Below, in pieces: positions 1 through 4,315 of a stretch of 6,906 nucleotides of DNA; position 1 is the first letter of the stretch, and each line of letters begins with the position of its first letter. The DNA is taken from positions 1 to 6,906 of the forward strand of contig USGN01000064.1 of the NCBI GenBank assembly GCA_900554255.1, in the 5' to 3' direction. The position numbers and the translations under genes are program-made. This DNA is from an uncultured Collinsella sp. Its GTDB lineage: Bacteria; Actinomycetota; Coriobacteriia; Coriobacteriales; Coriobacteriaceae. The notes beneath the pieces are model-generated. The model had not been told where the DNA came from. It saw only the letters and a program-made list of their open reading frames with translations, and made no database searches.

Positions 1-258
1 GAGCCGGTCGAGGAACTGCTGCAGAACCTGGCTCAGCAGGGTCTGCTTGCACCTGGCGCTTTTGCCCTGTTTGAGCATGCCGCCGCCGATGCGGGCGCGC
101 ATCCGGTAGGCTTTGAGACTGTACGTAAGAAGCGCTACGGCATTACCTCGGTCGACCTGCTTCGTTGGGTCGGCGATGACGACGGTGGGGGCGACAGCGC
201 CGGCGCAGATGCCGACAACAACGATGCCACGACGTTTCAGGAGGACGCCCATGAATGA
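1..258 (+). CDS. rsmD: 16S rRNA (guanine(966)-N2)-methyltransferase RsmD, C-terminal part
   Basis: The frame is open from base 1 and ends at TGA 256-258, giving the last 85 residues; the start and the SAM-binding core lie upstream of the window. RsmD methylates the N2 of G966 in 16S rRNA during 30S assembly. The visible part reads as the end of a Rossmann methyltransferase: a helix rich in Leu (VEELLQNLAQQGLLAPGAF), a strand ending FEHA where the family usually has an E-H or E-pair, and the family's C-terminal signature KKRYGITSVDLLRW at about residues 45-58. The following 27 residues are an Asp/Ala/Gly/Asn-rich acidic tail that the usual RsmD lacks, since most homologues end soon after KRYG-T-LxLL. 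The gene overlaps coaD by 8 bases (ATGAATGA), and rsmD-coaD is a very common bacterial pair, which supports the name. Confidence 0.88.
   Translation, partial: EPVEELLQNLAQQGLLAPGAFALFEHAAADAGAHPVGFETVRKKRYGITSVDLLRWVGDDDGGGDSAGADADNNDATTFQEDAHE
239..244 (+). promoter_or_regulatory. Ribosome binding site of coaD
   Basis: A perfect AGGAGG lies six bases before ATG 251, inside the last codons of rsmD. It fixes the coaD start and rules out the in-frame ATG at 113. Confidence 0.85.
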
Positions 259-748
259 CACCATCAACCGCGTGATCGTCCCGGGCACCTTCGATCCCAT
301 CACGTTTGGCCATATCGATGTGATTCGCCGCGCCCGCCGCATCTTTCCCAGCGTGATCGTCGCTGTTGCCGAGTCGCAGGGTAAAAACGGCGTGGGCACC
401 ACGTTTATGCTCGATGAGCGCGTGGCGCTGGCCCGCGAGGCGCTCGGTGATATCGACGGCGTCGAGGTCCTGCCCTTTACCGGCCTCTTGGTCGACTTCG
501 CTCGCGAGCAGGGGGCGGGGGCCGTGGTCAAGGGCCTGCGCGCCATGACCGACTTTGAATATGAGCTGCAGCAGGCCGACCTTAACTATCGCCTGGATAG
601 CGAGCTGGAGTCCATCTTTGTCATGAGTGCGCCGCAGTACGGCTATATCTCGAGCTCGGTTGTTCGCCAGATCGCCTCGCTCGGCAGCGATGTATCGACG
701 TTTGTCCCGTCCAACGTGGTCGAAGCGCTCAAACATCGCTTTTCGTGA
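251..748 (+). CDS. coaD: Phosphopantetheine adenylyltransferase (PPAT)
   Basis: CoaD transfers AMP from ATP to 4'-phosphopantetheine, making dephospho-CoA in the cytoplasm, the penultimate step of CoA synthesis. The 165-residue product has the normal bacterial length. Diagnostic motifs are all present: PGTFDPITFGH at residues 11-21, with the nucleotidyltransferase TxGH-type motif (T18-H21); VVKGLRAMTDFEYE at 92-105, the pantetheine and nucleotide pocket segment; N112; and YGYISSSVVRQIA at 130-142, the ISSxxVR signature that contacts ATP. ATG 251 is chosen because AGGAGG lies six bases upstream and the family begins with this strand just before PGTFDP. The longer in-frame start at 113 would run through rsmD coding sequence. 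The gene overlaps rsmD by 8 bases, so the two are probably cotranscribed and translationally coupled. It ends 68 bases before the next gene. Its CoA product feeds AcpP, encoded further along. Confidence 0.97.
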   Translation: MNDTINRVIVPGTFDPITFGHIDVIRRARRIFPSVIVAVAESQGKNGVGTTFMLDERVALAREALGDIDGVEVLPFTGLLVDFAREQGAGAVVKGLRAMTDFEYELQQADLNYRLDSELESIFVMSAPQYGYISSSVVRQIASLGSDVSTFVPSNVVEALKHRFS

Positions 749-770
749 CGTTTCTTATTGCCTGGTGGCA

Positions 771-781
771 TGTGGTAAACT
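771..781 (+). promoter_or_regulatory. Candidate extended -10 promoter for the SepIVA-like/DUF177 pair
   Basis: In the 68-base gap after coaD the sequence TGTGGTAAACT contains TGG-TAAACT, which fits an extended -10 (TGn then TAnnnT). No good -35 lies 16-18 bases upstream. The predicted start near 788 would leave a leader of about 29 bases. Two other gaps in this window carry nearly the same motif (1872-1882 and 3252-3262), which strengthens the call. No terminator is visible after coaD, so read-through is also likely. Confidence 0.45.
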
Positions 782-804
782 AACACGATGATATGTTACC
801 TATG

Positions 805-811
805 AAAGGAG
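805..811 (+). promoter_or_regulatory. Ribosome binding site of the SepIVA-like gene
   Basis: AAAGGAG lies five bases before ATG 817. Two earlier in-frame ATGs (793 and 802) lie before or at the edge of this site and have no site of their own, so 817 is the start. Confidence 0.8.
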
Positions 812-816
812 ACCGG

Positions 817-1314
817 ATGCCGGGCGAGAATTTTCCTGGCGATAGGATCGTCAGCTTGGTCGATGAGCTCGAAGGGCTGATCGAGGAAGCCAAGCCGCCT
901 TTCGGCAAGAACGCTCAGTTCAAGGTCATCGACGCCGACGTGTTCTTCAACATCCTCGACGAGATCCGCATGAGCTATCCCGAGGAATGGCAGAAGTCCC
1001 GCCGTATCCTCAAGGAGCGCGAGGAGCTTATGGCTTCCGCCGCCGCTCAGGCCGATTCCATCATCGCCGATGCTCAACAGCAGGCCCTCACCATTGCTGG
1101 TGAGCAGGAGATCGTCCGCTTAGCGCAGCAGCAGGCCGACGACATCCGCGATCGTGCCCAGCAGTACGAGCGCGAGACTCGCTATGCCGCCGAGGATTAC
1201 GCCGAGCAGGTCTTTACGCACCTCGAGGAGAACCTCAAGAGCCTGACCGGCACCGTCACCCGTTGTCGCCAGCAGCTTAACGAGGGTGCCGCCCAGCAGA
1301 ATGGTCAGTGGTAA
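817..1314 (+). CDS. Short SepIVA/DivIVA-like coiled-coil protein
   Basis: The product has 165 residues and no signal peptide or membrane segment. Residues 11-25 (IVSLVDELEGLIEEA) and 38-68 (an aromatic-acidic helix ending ILKEREE) form an N-terminal helical module. Residues about 70-135 are Ala/Gln/Glu-rich heptad-like coiled coil with repeated AD-I/AQ patterns. Residues 126-154 form a closing amphipathic helix (AEDYAEQVFTHLEENLKSLT, then RCRQQL). This order resembles mycobacterial SepIVA, which has a similar LDEL-IVEEA opening, an A/D-rich coil and a closing FLNGTL...RHQL-type segment, but a longer coil. SepIVA also sits directly upstream of a DUF177 gene, as here. In mycobacteria SepIVA is linked to polar growth and the membrane domain making wall precursors; that role here is inference. 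Such proteins are often labelled hypothetical, ATPase or ATP synthase subunit b-like from coiled-coil similarity alone. The stop shares one base with the next start. Confidence 0.7.
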   Translation: MPGENFPGDRIVSLVDELEGLIEEAKPPFGKNAQFKVIDADVFFNILDEIRMSYPEEWQKSRRILKEREELMASAAAQADSIIADAQQQALTIAGEQEIVRLAQQQADDIRDRAQQYERETRYAAEDYAEQVFTHLEENLKSLTGTVTRCRQQLNEGAAQQNGQW

Positions 1315-1868
1315 TGGCTGAGTTCCCGAACGTTACCGTCGATCTTTCCGAGCAGCTCGAGTTTCCCGGAGACTCGTATCCGCTGACCGGCAAGGTCGAT
1401 GTCGCCGCCTATACGGTGGGCGAGAAGGAGTACCAGCTGCAGGACGGCATTGACTACGACGTGGTCTTTACCAATGCCGGCACCGGTGTTCTGCTTACGG
1501 GCATGGTCCGCGCGCACGCAACCGGTGAGTGCGACCGTTGCCTGGAGCCCGCTTCGTTTGATATCGCCGGTGAGATTGAGGAATTCTATCTCTTTAACGA
1601 GCCCGAGGACCCCGAGGCCTACGAAGACGGCTACGAGCTCCTGGGTGAGGACCGCATCGTCGATCTGGGTGAGCCCATCAACGACGCGGTCGTCATGGAC
1701 ACGCCGTTCGTTGTCCTGTGCAAGCCCGATTGTCGCGGCCTGTGCCCCACCTGCGGCATCAATCTCAACGTCGAGCAATGCGATTGCGCCGCCCAGGCAG
1801 AGGCAGAATGGGCCGCTGCCACGGAAAATCCATTTGCAGCATTGAAGAATCTCAAGCTTGACGAGTAA
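1314..1868 (+). CDS. DUF177 (YceD-family) zinc-ribbon-like protein
   Basis: The 184-residue product matches the DUF177/YceD family, whose members are needed for normal 23S rRNA accumulation in plants and bacteria; the molecular action is not settled. Family marks are the Cys pair C73-DR-C76 (GECDRCLEP) and a C-terminal cluster C136, C140, C144, C147, C156 and C158 within LCKPDCRGLCPTCGINLN, the typical LC...CrGLCP.CG.nLN signature, probably metal-binding. An acidic linker (about 87-121) joins the halves. ATG 1314 overlaps the upstream TAA (TAATG), and no Shine-Dalgarno lies at normal distance, so translation is probably coupled to the upstream gene. A GTG at 1308 is an alternative start adding two residues. 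The gene is followed by rpmF, the standard DUF177-rpmF pairing, which supports a ribosome-related role. Confidence 0.92.
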   Translation: MAEFPNVTVDLSEQLEFPGDSYPLTGKVDVAAYTVGEKEYQLQDGIDYDVVFTNAGTGVLLTGMVRAHATGECDRCLEPASFDIAGEIEEFYLFNEPEDPEAYEDGYELLGEDRIVDLGEPINDAVVMDTPFVVLCKPDCRGLCPTCGINLNVEQCDCAAQAEAEWAAATENPFAALKNLKLDE

Positions 1869-1871
1869 AAC

Positions 1872-1882
1872 TGTGGTAGTAT
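1872..1882 (+). promoter_or_regulatory. Candidate extended -10 promoter for rpmF
   Basis: TGTGGTAGTAT lies four bases after the DUF177 stop and contains TGG-TAGTAT, an extended -10 match. TTGACG at 1858-1863 is only 13 bases upstream, too close to serve as a normal -35. The predicted start near 1889 gives rpmF a leader of about 44 bases. A local dyad (TGTGG 1872-1876 with CCACA 1902-1906) spans the site. The remainder of the 64-base gap holds the ribosome binding site AAGGAAGG at 1920-1927. Confidence 0.45.
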
Positions 1883-1932
1883 CGCTACTTGCGCGTAATC
1901 GCCACACTGGATAGTTCATAAGGAAGGTCACT

Positions 1933-2112
1933 ATGCCCGTACCTAAACAAAAGCAGGGTCGTATCCGCACTCACACCCGCCGTTCCGCCAACATGAAGAT
2001 CTCGGCTGCGGCTCAGTCCACGTGCCCCCGTTGCGGCGCTGTTAAGCTTCCGCACCACGTGTGCCCCAGCTGCGGTTTCTACAAGGACCGCGAGGTTATC
2101 GTTACCGAGTAA
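1933..2112 (+). CDS. rpmF: 50S ribosomal protein L32 (zinc-binding form)
   Basis: This 59-residue protein of the large ribosomal subunit begins MPVPKQKQGRIRTHTRRSAN, matching the MAVPK-(R/Q)K-S---R--RR opening of bL32. It contains two Cys pairs, C31-PR-C34 and C44-PS-C47, in the zinc-ribbon arrangement CxxC...CxxC. This is therefore the Cys-containing (C+) paralogue type, not the zinc-independent form. The length is normal for the family. ATG 1933 is preceded at five bases by AAGGAAGG (1920-1927). The gene follows DUF177, as in many bacteria, and is closed by the strong terminator at 2153-2183. It may be transcribed both from the upstream pair and from its own extended -10. Confidence 0.97.
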   Translation: MPVPKQKQGRIRTHTRRSANMKISAAAQSTCPRCGAVKLPHHVCPSCGFYKDREVIVTE

Positions 2113-2135
2113 CGGTATACTCTGGATGCGATGCC

Positions 2136-2149
2136 GTTCCAAATGGAAC
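2136..2149 (+). other. Small hairpin between rpmF and its terminator
   Basis: GTTCC (2136-2140) pairs with GGAAC (2145-2149) around the loop AAAT. It has no T-tract and lies four bases before the terminator stem. It could be an mRNA 3'-end structure or part of a leader if transcription starts at the weak TATACT (2116-2121). Confidence 0.35.
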
Positions 2150-2152
2150 CAC

Positions 2153-2183
2153 AATGGCCGGCTCAATGAGTCGGCCATTTTTG
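2153..2183 (+). terminator. Rho-independent terminator after rpmF
   Basis: AATGGCCGGCTC (2153-2164) pairs with GAGTCGGCCATT (2168-2179) over 12 positions with a single G-U pair, around a 3-base AAT loop. The T-run at 2178-2182 follows directly. It ends rpmF transcripts about 40 bases after the stop. The plsX ribosome binding site begins only four bases later, so plsX needs read-through or a start very close by. Confidence 0.85.
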
Positions 2184-2186
2184 TAT

Positions 2187-2192
2187 AAGGAG
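2187..2192 (+). promoter_or_regulatory. Ribosome binding site of plsX
   Basis: AAGGAG ends one base before ATG 2194 and seven bases before ATG 2200. The spacing selects 2200 as the plsX start. Confidence 0.8.
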
Positions 2193-2199
2193 CATGTAT

Positions 2200-3219
2200 A
2201 TGAGTAACGTTCGCGTTTGTGTAGACGTTGTGGGTGGAGACGAGAAGCCCCAGGTTGTCCTCGACGGTATCGAGGCGGCGCTTGCGGCGGATCCCGATAT
2301 CGAGGTCTTGGCCGTCGGCCCCGCAGAGATCGTGAACCCCTTTGCCGCGGCTCACGCTCGCGTTGAGGCCTTGGAGGCACCCGATGTCATCGCCATGGAT
2401 GACGATCCCATTCGAGCCGTGATGACCAAGCGCAAGTCCTCGATCGTGCTTGCCTGCCGTGCTATCAAGAAGGGTAACGCGGATGCGTTCTTCTCTGCCG
2501 GCTCCACCGGCGCCATGACCGCTGCCGCTACCGCCTACGTGACGCCATTTAGGTATCAGGCCGAGGGCAAGAAGCAGCCGGTGCGTCCGTGCCTCACCAA
2601 TGCACTGCCCAACCGCGCCGGCGGCCTGACGGTCCTGTGCGACATGGGCGCCAACCCCGATGTCGAGGTCGACGACATGGTACGTTTTGCCCAGATGGGT
2701 AGTGCCTATGCGCGCGTCGTCTTGGGCATTGAGCATCCCCGCGTCGGTCTGCTCGGCAACGGTACCGAGGATGAGAAGGGCTCCAACTTTACCAAGGCGT
2801 GCTTCCCTGCCATGAAGGCCGCCGTCCCCGGCTTTGTGGGCAACTGCGAGGGTACCGACCTGACCTCGGGTAACTTTGACGTCGTCGTTGCCGACGGCAT
2901 GTCGGGCAACATCGCGCTCAAGGCGACCGAGGGCGCCGCTAAGTTTTTGCTGCAAGAGCTCAAGGGTGCCTTTATGGCTTCGCTCGGCACCAAGATTGCC
3001 GCGCTGCTCATCAAAAAGCAGATGCGCGAGATCAAGGCAAAGCTCTCGGGCGATGCTAAGGGCGGCGCCATTCTGCTGGGCCTGCGTGGCGTGGTCCTCA
3101 TCGGCCACGGTGCCACCTCGGTCGAGGCCGTCAAAAACGGGACACTCGCCGCGGCGGAGGCCGTGCGCGCCGGGCTGGTCGAGAATGTCGCCAACTCTAT
3201 GGACGGTATCGTTTTATAA
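2200..3219 (+). CDS. plsX: Phosphate acyltransferase PlsX
   Basis: PlsX is a peripheral membrane enzyme converting acyl-ACP and phosphate to acyl-phosphate, the donor used by PlsY to acylate glycerol-3-phosphate. The product has 339 residues, normal for the family. Matching segments are VDVVGGDEKP (8-17; the family usually has DxMGGD, so Met is Val here), SAGSTGA (99-105, usually SAGNTGA), LCDMGANPDV, GTEDEKG (188-194, usually GxExxKG), the FVGNCEGTDL block, VVADGMSGN (229-237) and GGAILLGLRGVVLIGHG (288-304). ATG 2200 is chosen by the spacing of AAGGAG. It stands between the rpmF terminator and acpP. The usual fabH-fabD-fabG genes are missing between plsX and acpP. The product uses acylated AcpP, so pairing with acpP makes functional sense. 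Confidence 0.96.
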   Translation: MSNVRVCVDVVGGDEKPQVVLDGIEAALAADPDIEVLAVGPAEIVNPFAAAHARVEALEAPDVIAMDDDPIRAVMTKRKSSIVLACRAIKKGNADAFFSAGSTGAMTAAATAYVTPFRYQAEGKKQPVRPCLTNALPNRAGGLTVLCDMGANPDVEVDDMVRFAQMGSAYARVVLGIEHPRVGLLGNGTEDEKGSNFTKACFPAMKAAVPGFVGNCEGTDLTSGNFDVVVADGMSGNIALKATEGAAKFLLQELKGAFMASLGTKIAALLIKKQMREIKAKLSGDAKGGAILLGLRGVVLIGHGATSVEAVKNGTLAAAEAVRAGLVENVANSMDGIVL

Positions 3220-3251
3220 CAGCGGCGTTATGCGTCTTGGGGCGCACGTCG

Positions 3252-3262
3252 TGGGGTAGAAT
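3252..3262 (+). promoter_or_regulatory. Candidate -10 promoter in the plsX-acpP gap
   Basis: TGGGGTAGAAT contains TAGAAT, four of six matches to TATAAT, and shares the TGKGGTA lead of the two other candidate promoters. No convincing -35 is visible. A start near 3269 would place the palindrome 3276-3297 in the first 30 bases of the transcript, which is odd for a plain promoter. The rest of the 114-base gap holds that palindrome and the acpP ribosome binding site. Confidence 0.4.
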
Positions 3263-3275
3263 CAGAACCGTGTCT

Positions 3276-3304
3276 TGGTACCGCCCGGGCGGTACCATTC
3301 TTTT
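3276..3304 (+). terminator. Palindrome with T-rich tail between plsX and acpP: terminator, attenuator or operator
   Basis: Bases 3276-3297 are a perfect 22-base palindrome, TGGTACCGCCC followed by its exact reverse complement. As RNA it gives a nine-pair GC-rich stem with a CCGG loop, followed by TTCTTTT (3298-3304). This fits a Rho-independent terminator for plsX. It lies just after a -10-like element and 29 bases before acpP, so attenuation of acpP or binding of a dimeric regulator are also possible. The tail is interrupted by one C, so termination may be partial. Confidence 0.65.
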
Positions 3305-3322
3305 GGTATTCATGCACTATGA

Positions 3323-3327
3323 GAGGA
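3323..3327 (+). promoter_or_regulatory. Ribosome binding site of acpP
   Basis: GAGGA lies six bases before ATG 3334. The in-frame ATG at 3319 overlaps the beginning of this site and has none of its own, so it is rejected as the start. Confidence 0.75.
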
Positions 3328-3333
3328 AGCGCT

Positions 3334-3576
3334 ATGGACCGCTCCGAAATCTTCGACAAGATCGCCGAGGTCGCTGCTGACGTTCTGGGCGTCGATGTCG
3401 CTGACATTAGCGACGAGACTACCTTTGACGATCTCGATGCCGATTCGCTCGAGCGTCTGCAGCTGGTGACGGCCATCGAGGACGAGTTCGACCTCGAGAT
3501 CGATGACGAGACCCTGCTGTCGCTCAACTCTGTCGCCGACGCTGTCGACGCTATTGAAAACGCCAAGGAGGCCTAA
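3334..3576 (+). CDS. acpP: Acyl carrier protein
   Basis: This 80-residue, strongly acidic four-helix protein carries growing acyl chains on a phosphopantetheine arm during fatty acid synthesis and hands them to PlsX. The attachment site is S38 in DLDADSLERLQLV (33-45). The usual motif is DSLDxVEL, so L-E-R-L-Q-L is a mild variant with Arg and Gln, where the family often has Asp/Val and Glu. Downstream, AIEDEFDLEIDDE (47-59) matches the helix II-III recognition region, and the end NSVADAVDAIE fits the family. The small soluble protein is normal in length. The start is set by GAGGA at 3323-3327. It is three bases upstream of rnc, whose ribosome binding site lies in its last codons, so acpP and rnc are surely cotranscribed, as in many bacteria. 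Confidence 0.96.
   Translation: MDRSEIFDKIAEVAADVLGVDVADISDETTFDDLDADSLERLQLVTAIEDEFDLEIDDETLLSLNSVADAVDAIENAKEA
3565..3571 (+). promoter_or_regulatory. Ribosome binding site deciding the TTG start of rnc
   Basis: AAGGAGG, a very strong site, lies eight bases before TTG 3580 and within the final codons of acpP. No ATG or GTG in the frame offers a start before the conserved N-terminal helix, so the TTG is well supported. Confidence 0.85.
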
Positions 3577-3579
3577 GTC

Positions 3580-4305
3580 TTGGCTTTATCTCAACGACTC
3601 GCGCGCGCCCAGGAAATCCTGGGCCACGAGTTCAATAACAAGGTGCTGCTGCGCGCGGCGCTTACGCACCCCTCTGCCGTGGAAGGTCAGCCCGTCTCGG
3701 CGAGCTATGAGCGCCTTGAGTTTTTGGGCGATTCCATTTTGGGTGCCGTGGTTGCCCGCTCGCTCTTCGAGTCCTATCCGGAGTTTGACGAGGGCAAGCT
3801 TACGCGCCTGAAGGTGTCGCTCGTCTCGGGTGCCACGCTGTCCGAGGTGTCTCATGAGCTGGGCATCGACGACATCATCATCTTTGGTGCCTCCGAGACC
3901 GGTACCGGTGCGCGCGGCCTGCATTCGGCGCTCGAGAACGTCTACGAGTCGCTCGTGGGCGCGCTGTACCTGGATGCCGGCTGGGATACGGCGGCGGAGT
4001 TCATCCACCGTACGCTCAAGCCGCACCTGGCCTCCGAGCGTGCCGAGCACCCCGCGAACCCCAAGTCGTTCTTGCAGGAGTGCGTGCAGGCAGACGGCCA
4101 CGAGCCTCCCGCGTATAAGCTCGTTGGCTCCGAGGGCCCGGCGCACGCACCGACCTTTACCGCCGTGGTGCTCATCGACGGTATTCGCCAGGGCCGCGGC
4201 ACCGGTTCCTCCAAGAAGGAGGCCGAGGGGGCCGCTGCACTCGAGGCACTCGACCGCATGGGTTACACCACCAACGGCGTGATTCTCAACAAGAAGCCTG
4301 TTTAA
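3580..4305 (+). CDS. rnc: Ribonuclease III
   Basis: RNase III cleaves double-stranded RNA, including rRNA precursors. The product has 241 residues, a normal length. The nuclease domain (about 5-150) contains the signature YERLEFLGDSIL (43-54) with E44, E47 and D51, then E71 in DEGKLTRLK, and E123 in ENVYESLVGALYLD (119-132). The double-stranded RNA-binding domain (about 160-227) has the expected PKSFLQECVQ, GPAHAPTF and GSSKKEAEGAAALEAL segments. The notable change is N120: the family has Asp here (Asp114 in E. coli, within D-x-x-E), and it helps bind the catalytic metal, while E123 (E. coli Glu117) is kept. Activity is still likely but may differ. It starts with TTG three bases after acpP and ends ten bases before smc; no mutM lies between, unlike many actinobacteria. 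Confidence 0.95.
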   Translation: MALSQRLARAQEILGHEFNNKVLLRAALTHPSAVEGQPVSASYERLEFLGDSILGAVVARSLFESYPEFDEGKLTRLKVSLVSGATLSEVSHELGIDDIIIFGASETGTGARGLHSALENVYESLVGALYLDAGWDTAAEFIHRTLKPHLASERAEHPANPKSFLQECVQADGHEPPAYKLVGSEGPAHAPTFTAVVLIDGIRQGRGTGSSKKEAEGAAALEALDRMGYTTNGVILNKKPV

Positions 4306-4307
4306 GC

Positions 4308-4312
4308 GAGGA
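4308..4312 (+). promoter_or_regulatory. Weak ribosome binding site of smc
   Basis: GAGGA lies only three bases before GTG 4316, closer than usual. Together with the GTG codon this suggests modest initiation, perhaps aided by coupling to rnc, whose stop is ten bases upstream. Confidence 0.55.
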
Positions 4313-4315
4313 ACC

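Noticed and set aside
113..250. A 46-residue N-terminal extension of CoaD from an upstream in-frame ATG
   Set aside because: The region encodes the end of RsmD in another frame, and AGGAGG at 239-244 places the start at 251.
143..736. A 197-codon minus-strand open frame opposite coaD
   Set aside because: CoaD carries all family motifs on the plus strand; the antisense product is Arg/His/Ala-rich shadow sequence.
817..1314. ATP synthase subunit b identity for the coiled-coil gene
   Set aside because: There is no N-terminal membrane helix and no atp gene nearby; the similarity would be only that of Ala/Gln/Glu-rich coiled coils.
1858..1863. TTGACG as the -35 of the rpmF promoter
   Set aside because: It is only 13 bases from TAGTAT, too short for a normal sigma-70-type spacer, and it lies in the last DUF177 codons.
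2185..2190. TATAAG as a -10 element for plsX
   Set aside because: It overlaps the plsX ribosome binding site, and its start would fall around the ATG itself, with no -35 outside the terminator stem.
1885..3108. A 407-codon minus-strand open frame opposite rpmF and plsX
   Set aside because: It is in register with the plsX codons and has the same codon-bias cause; rpmF and plsX explain the sequence.
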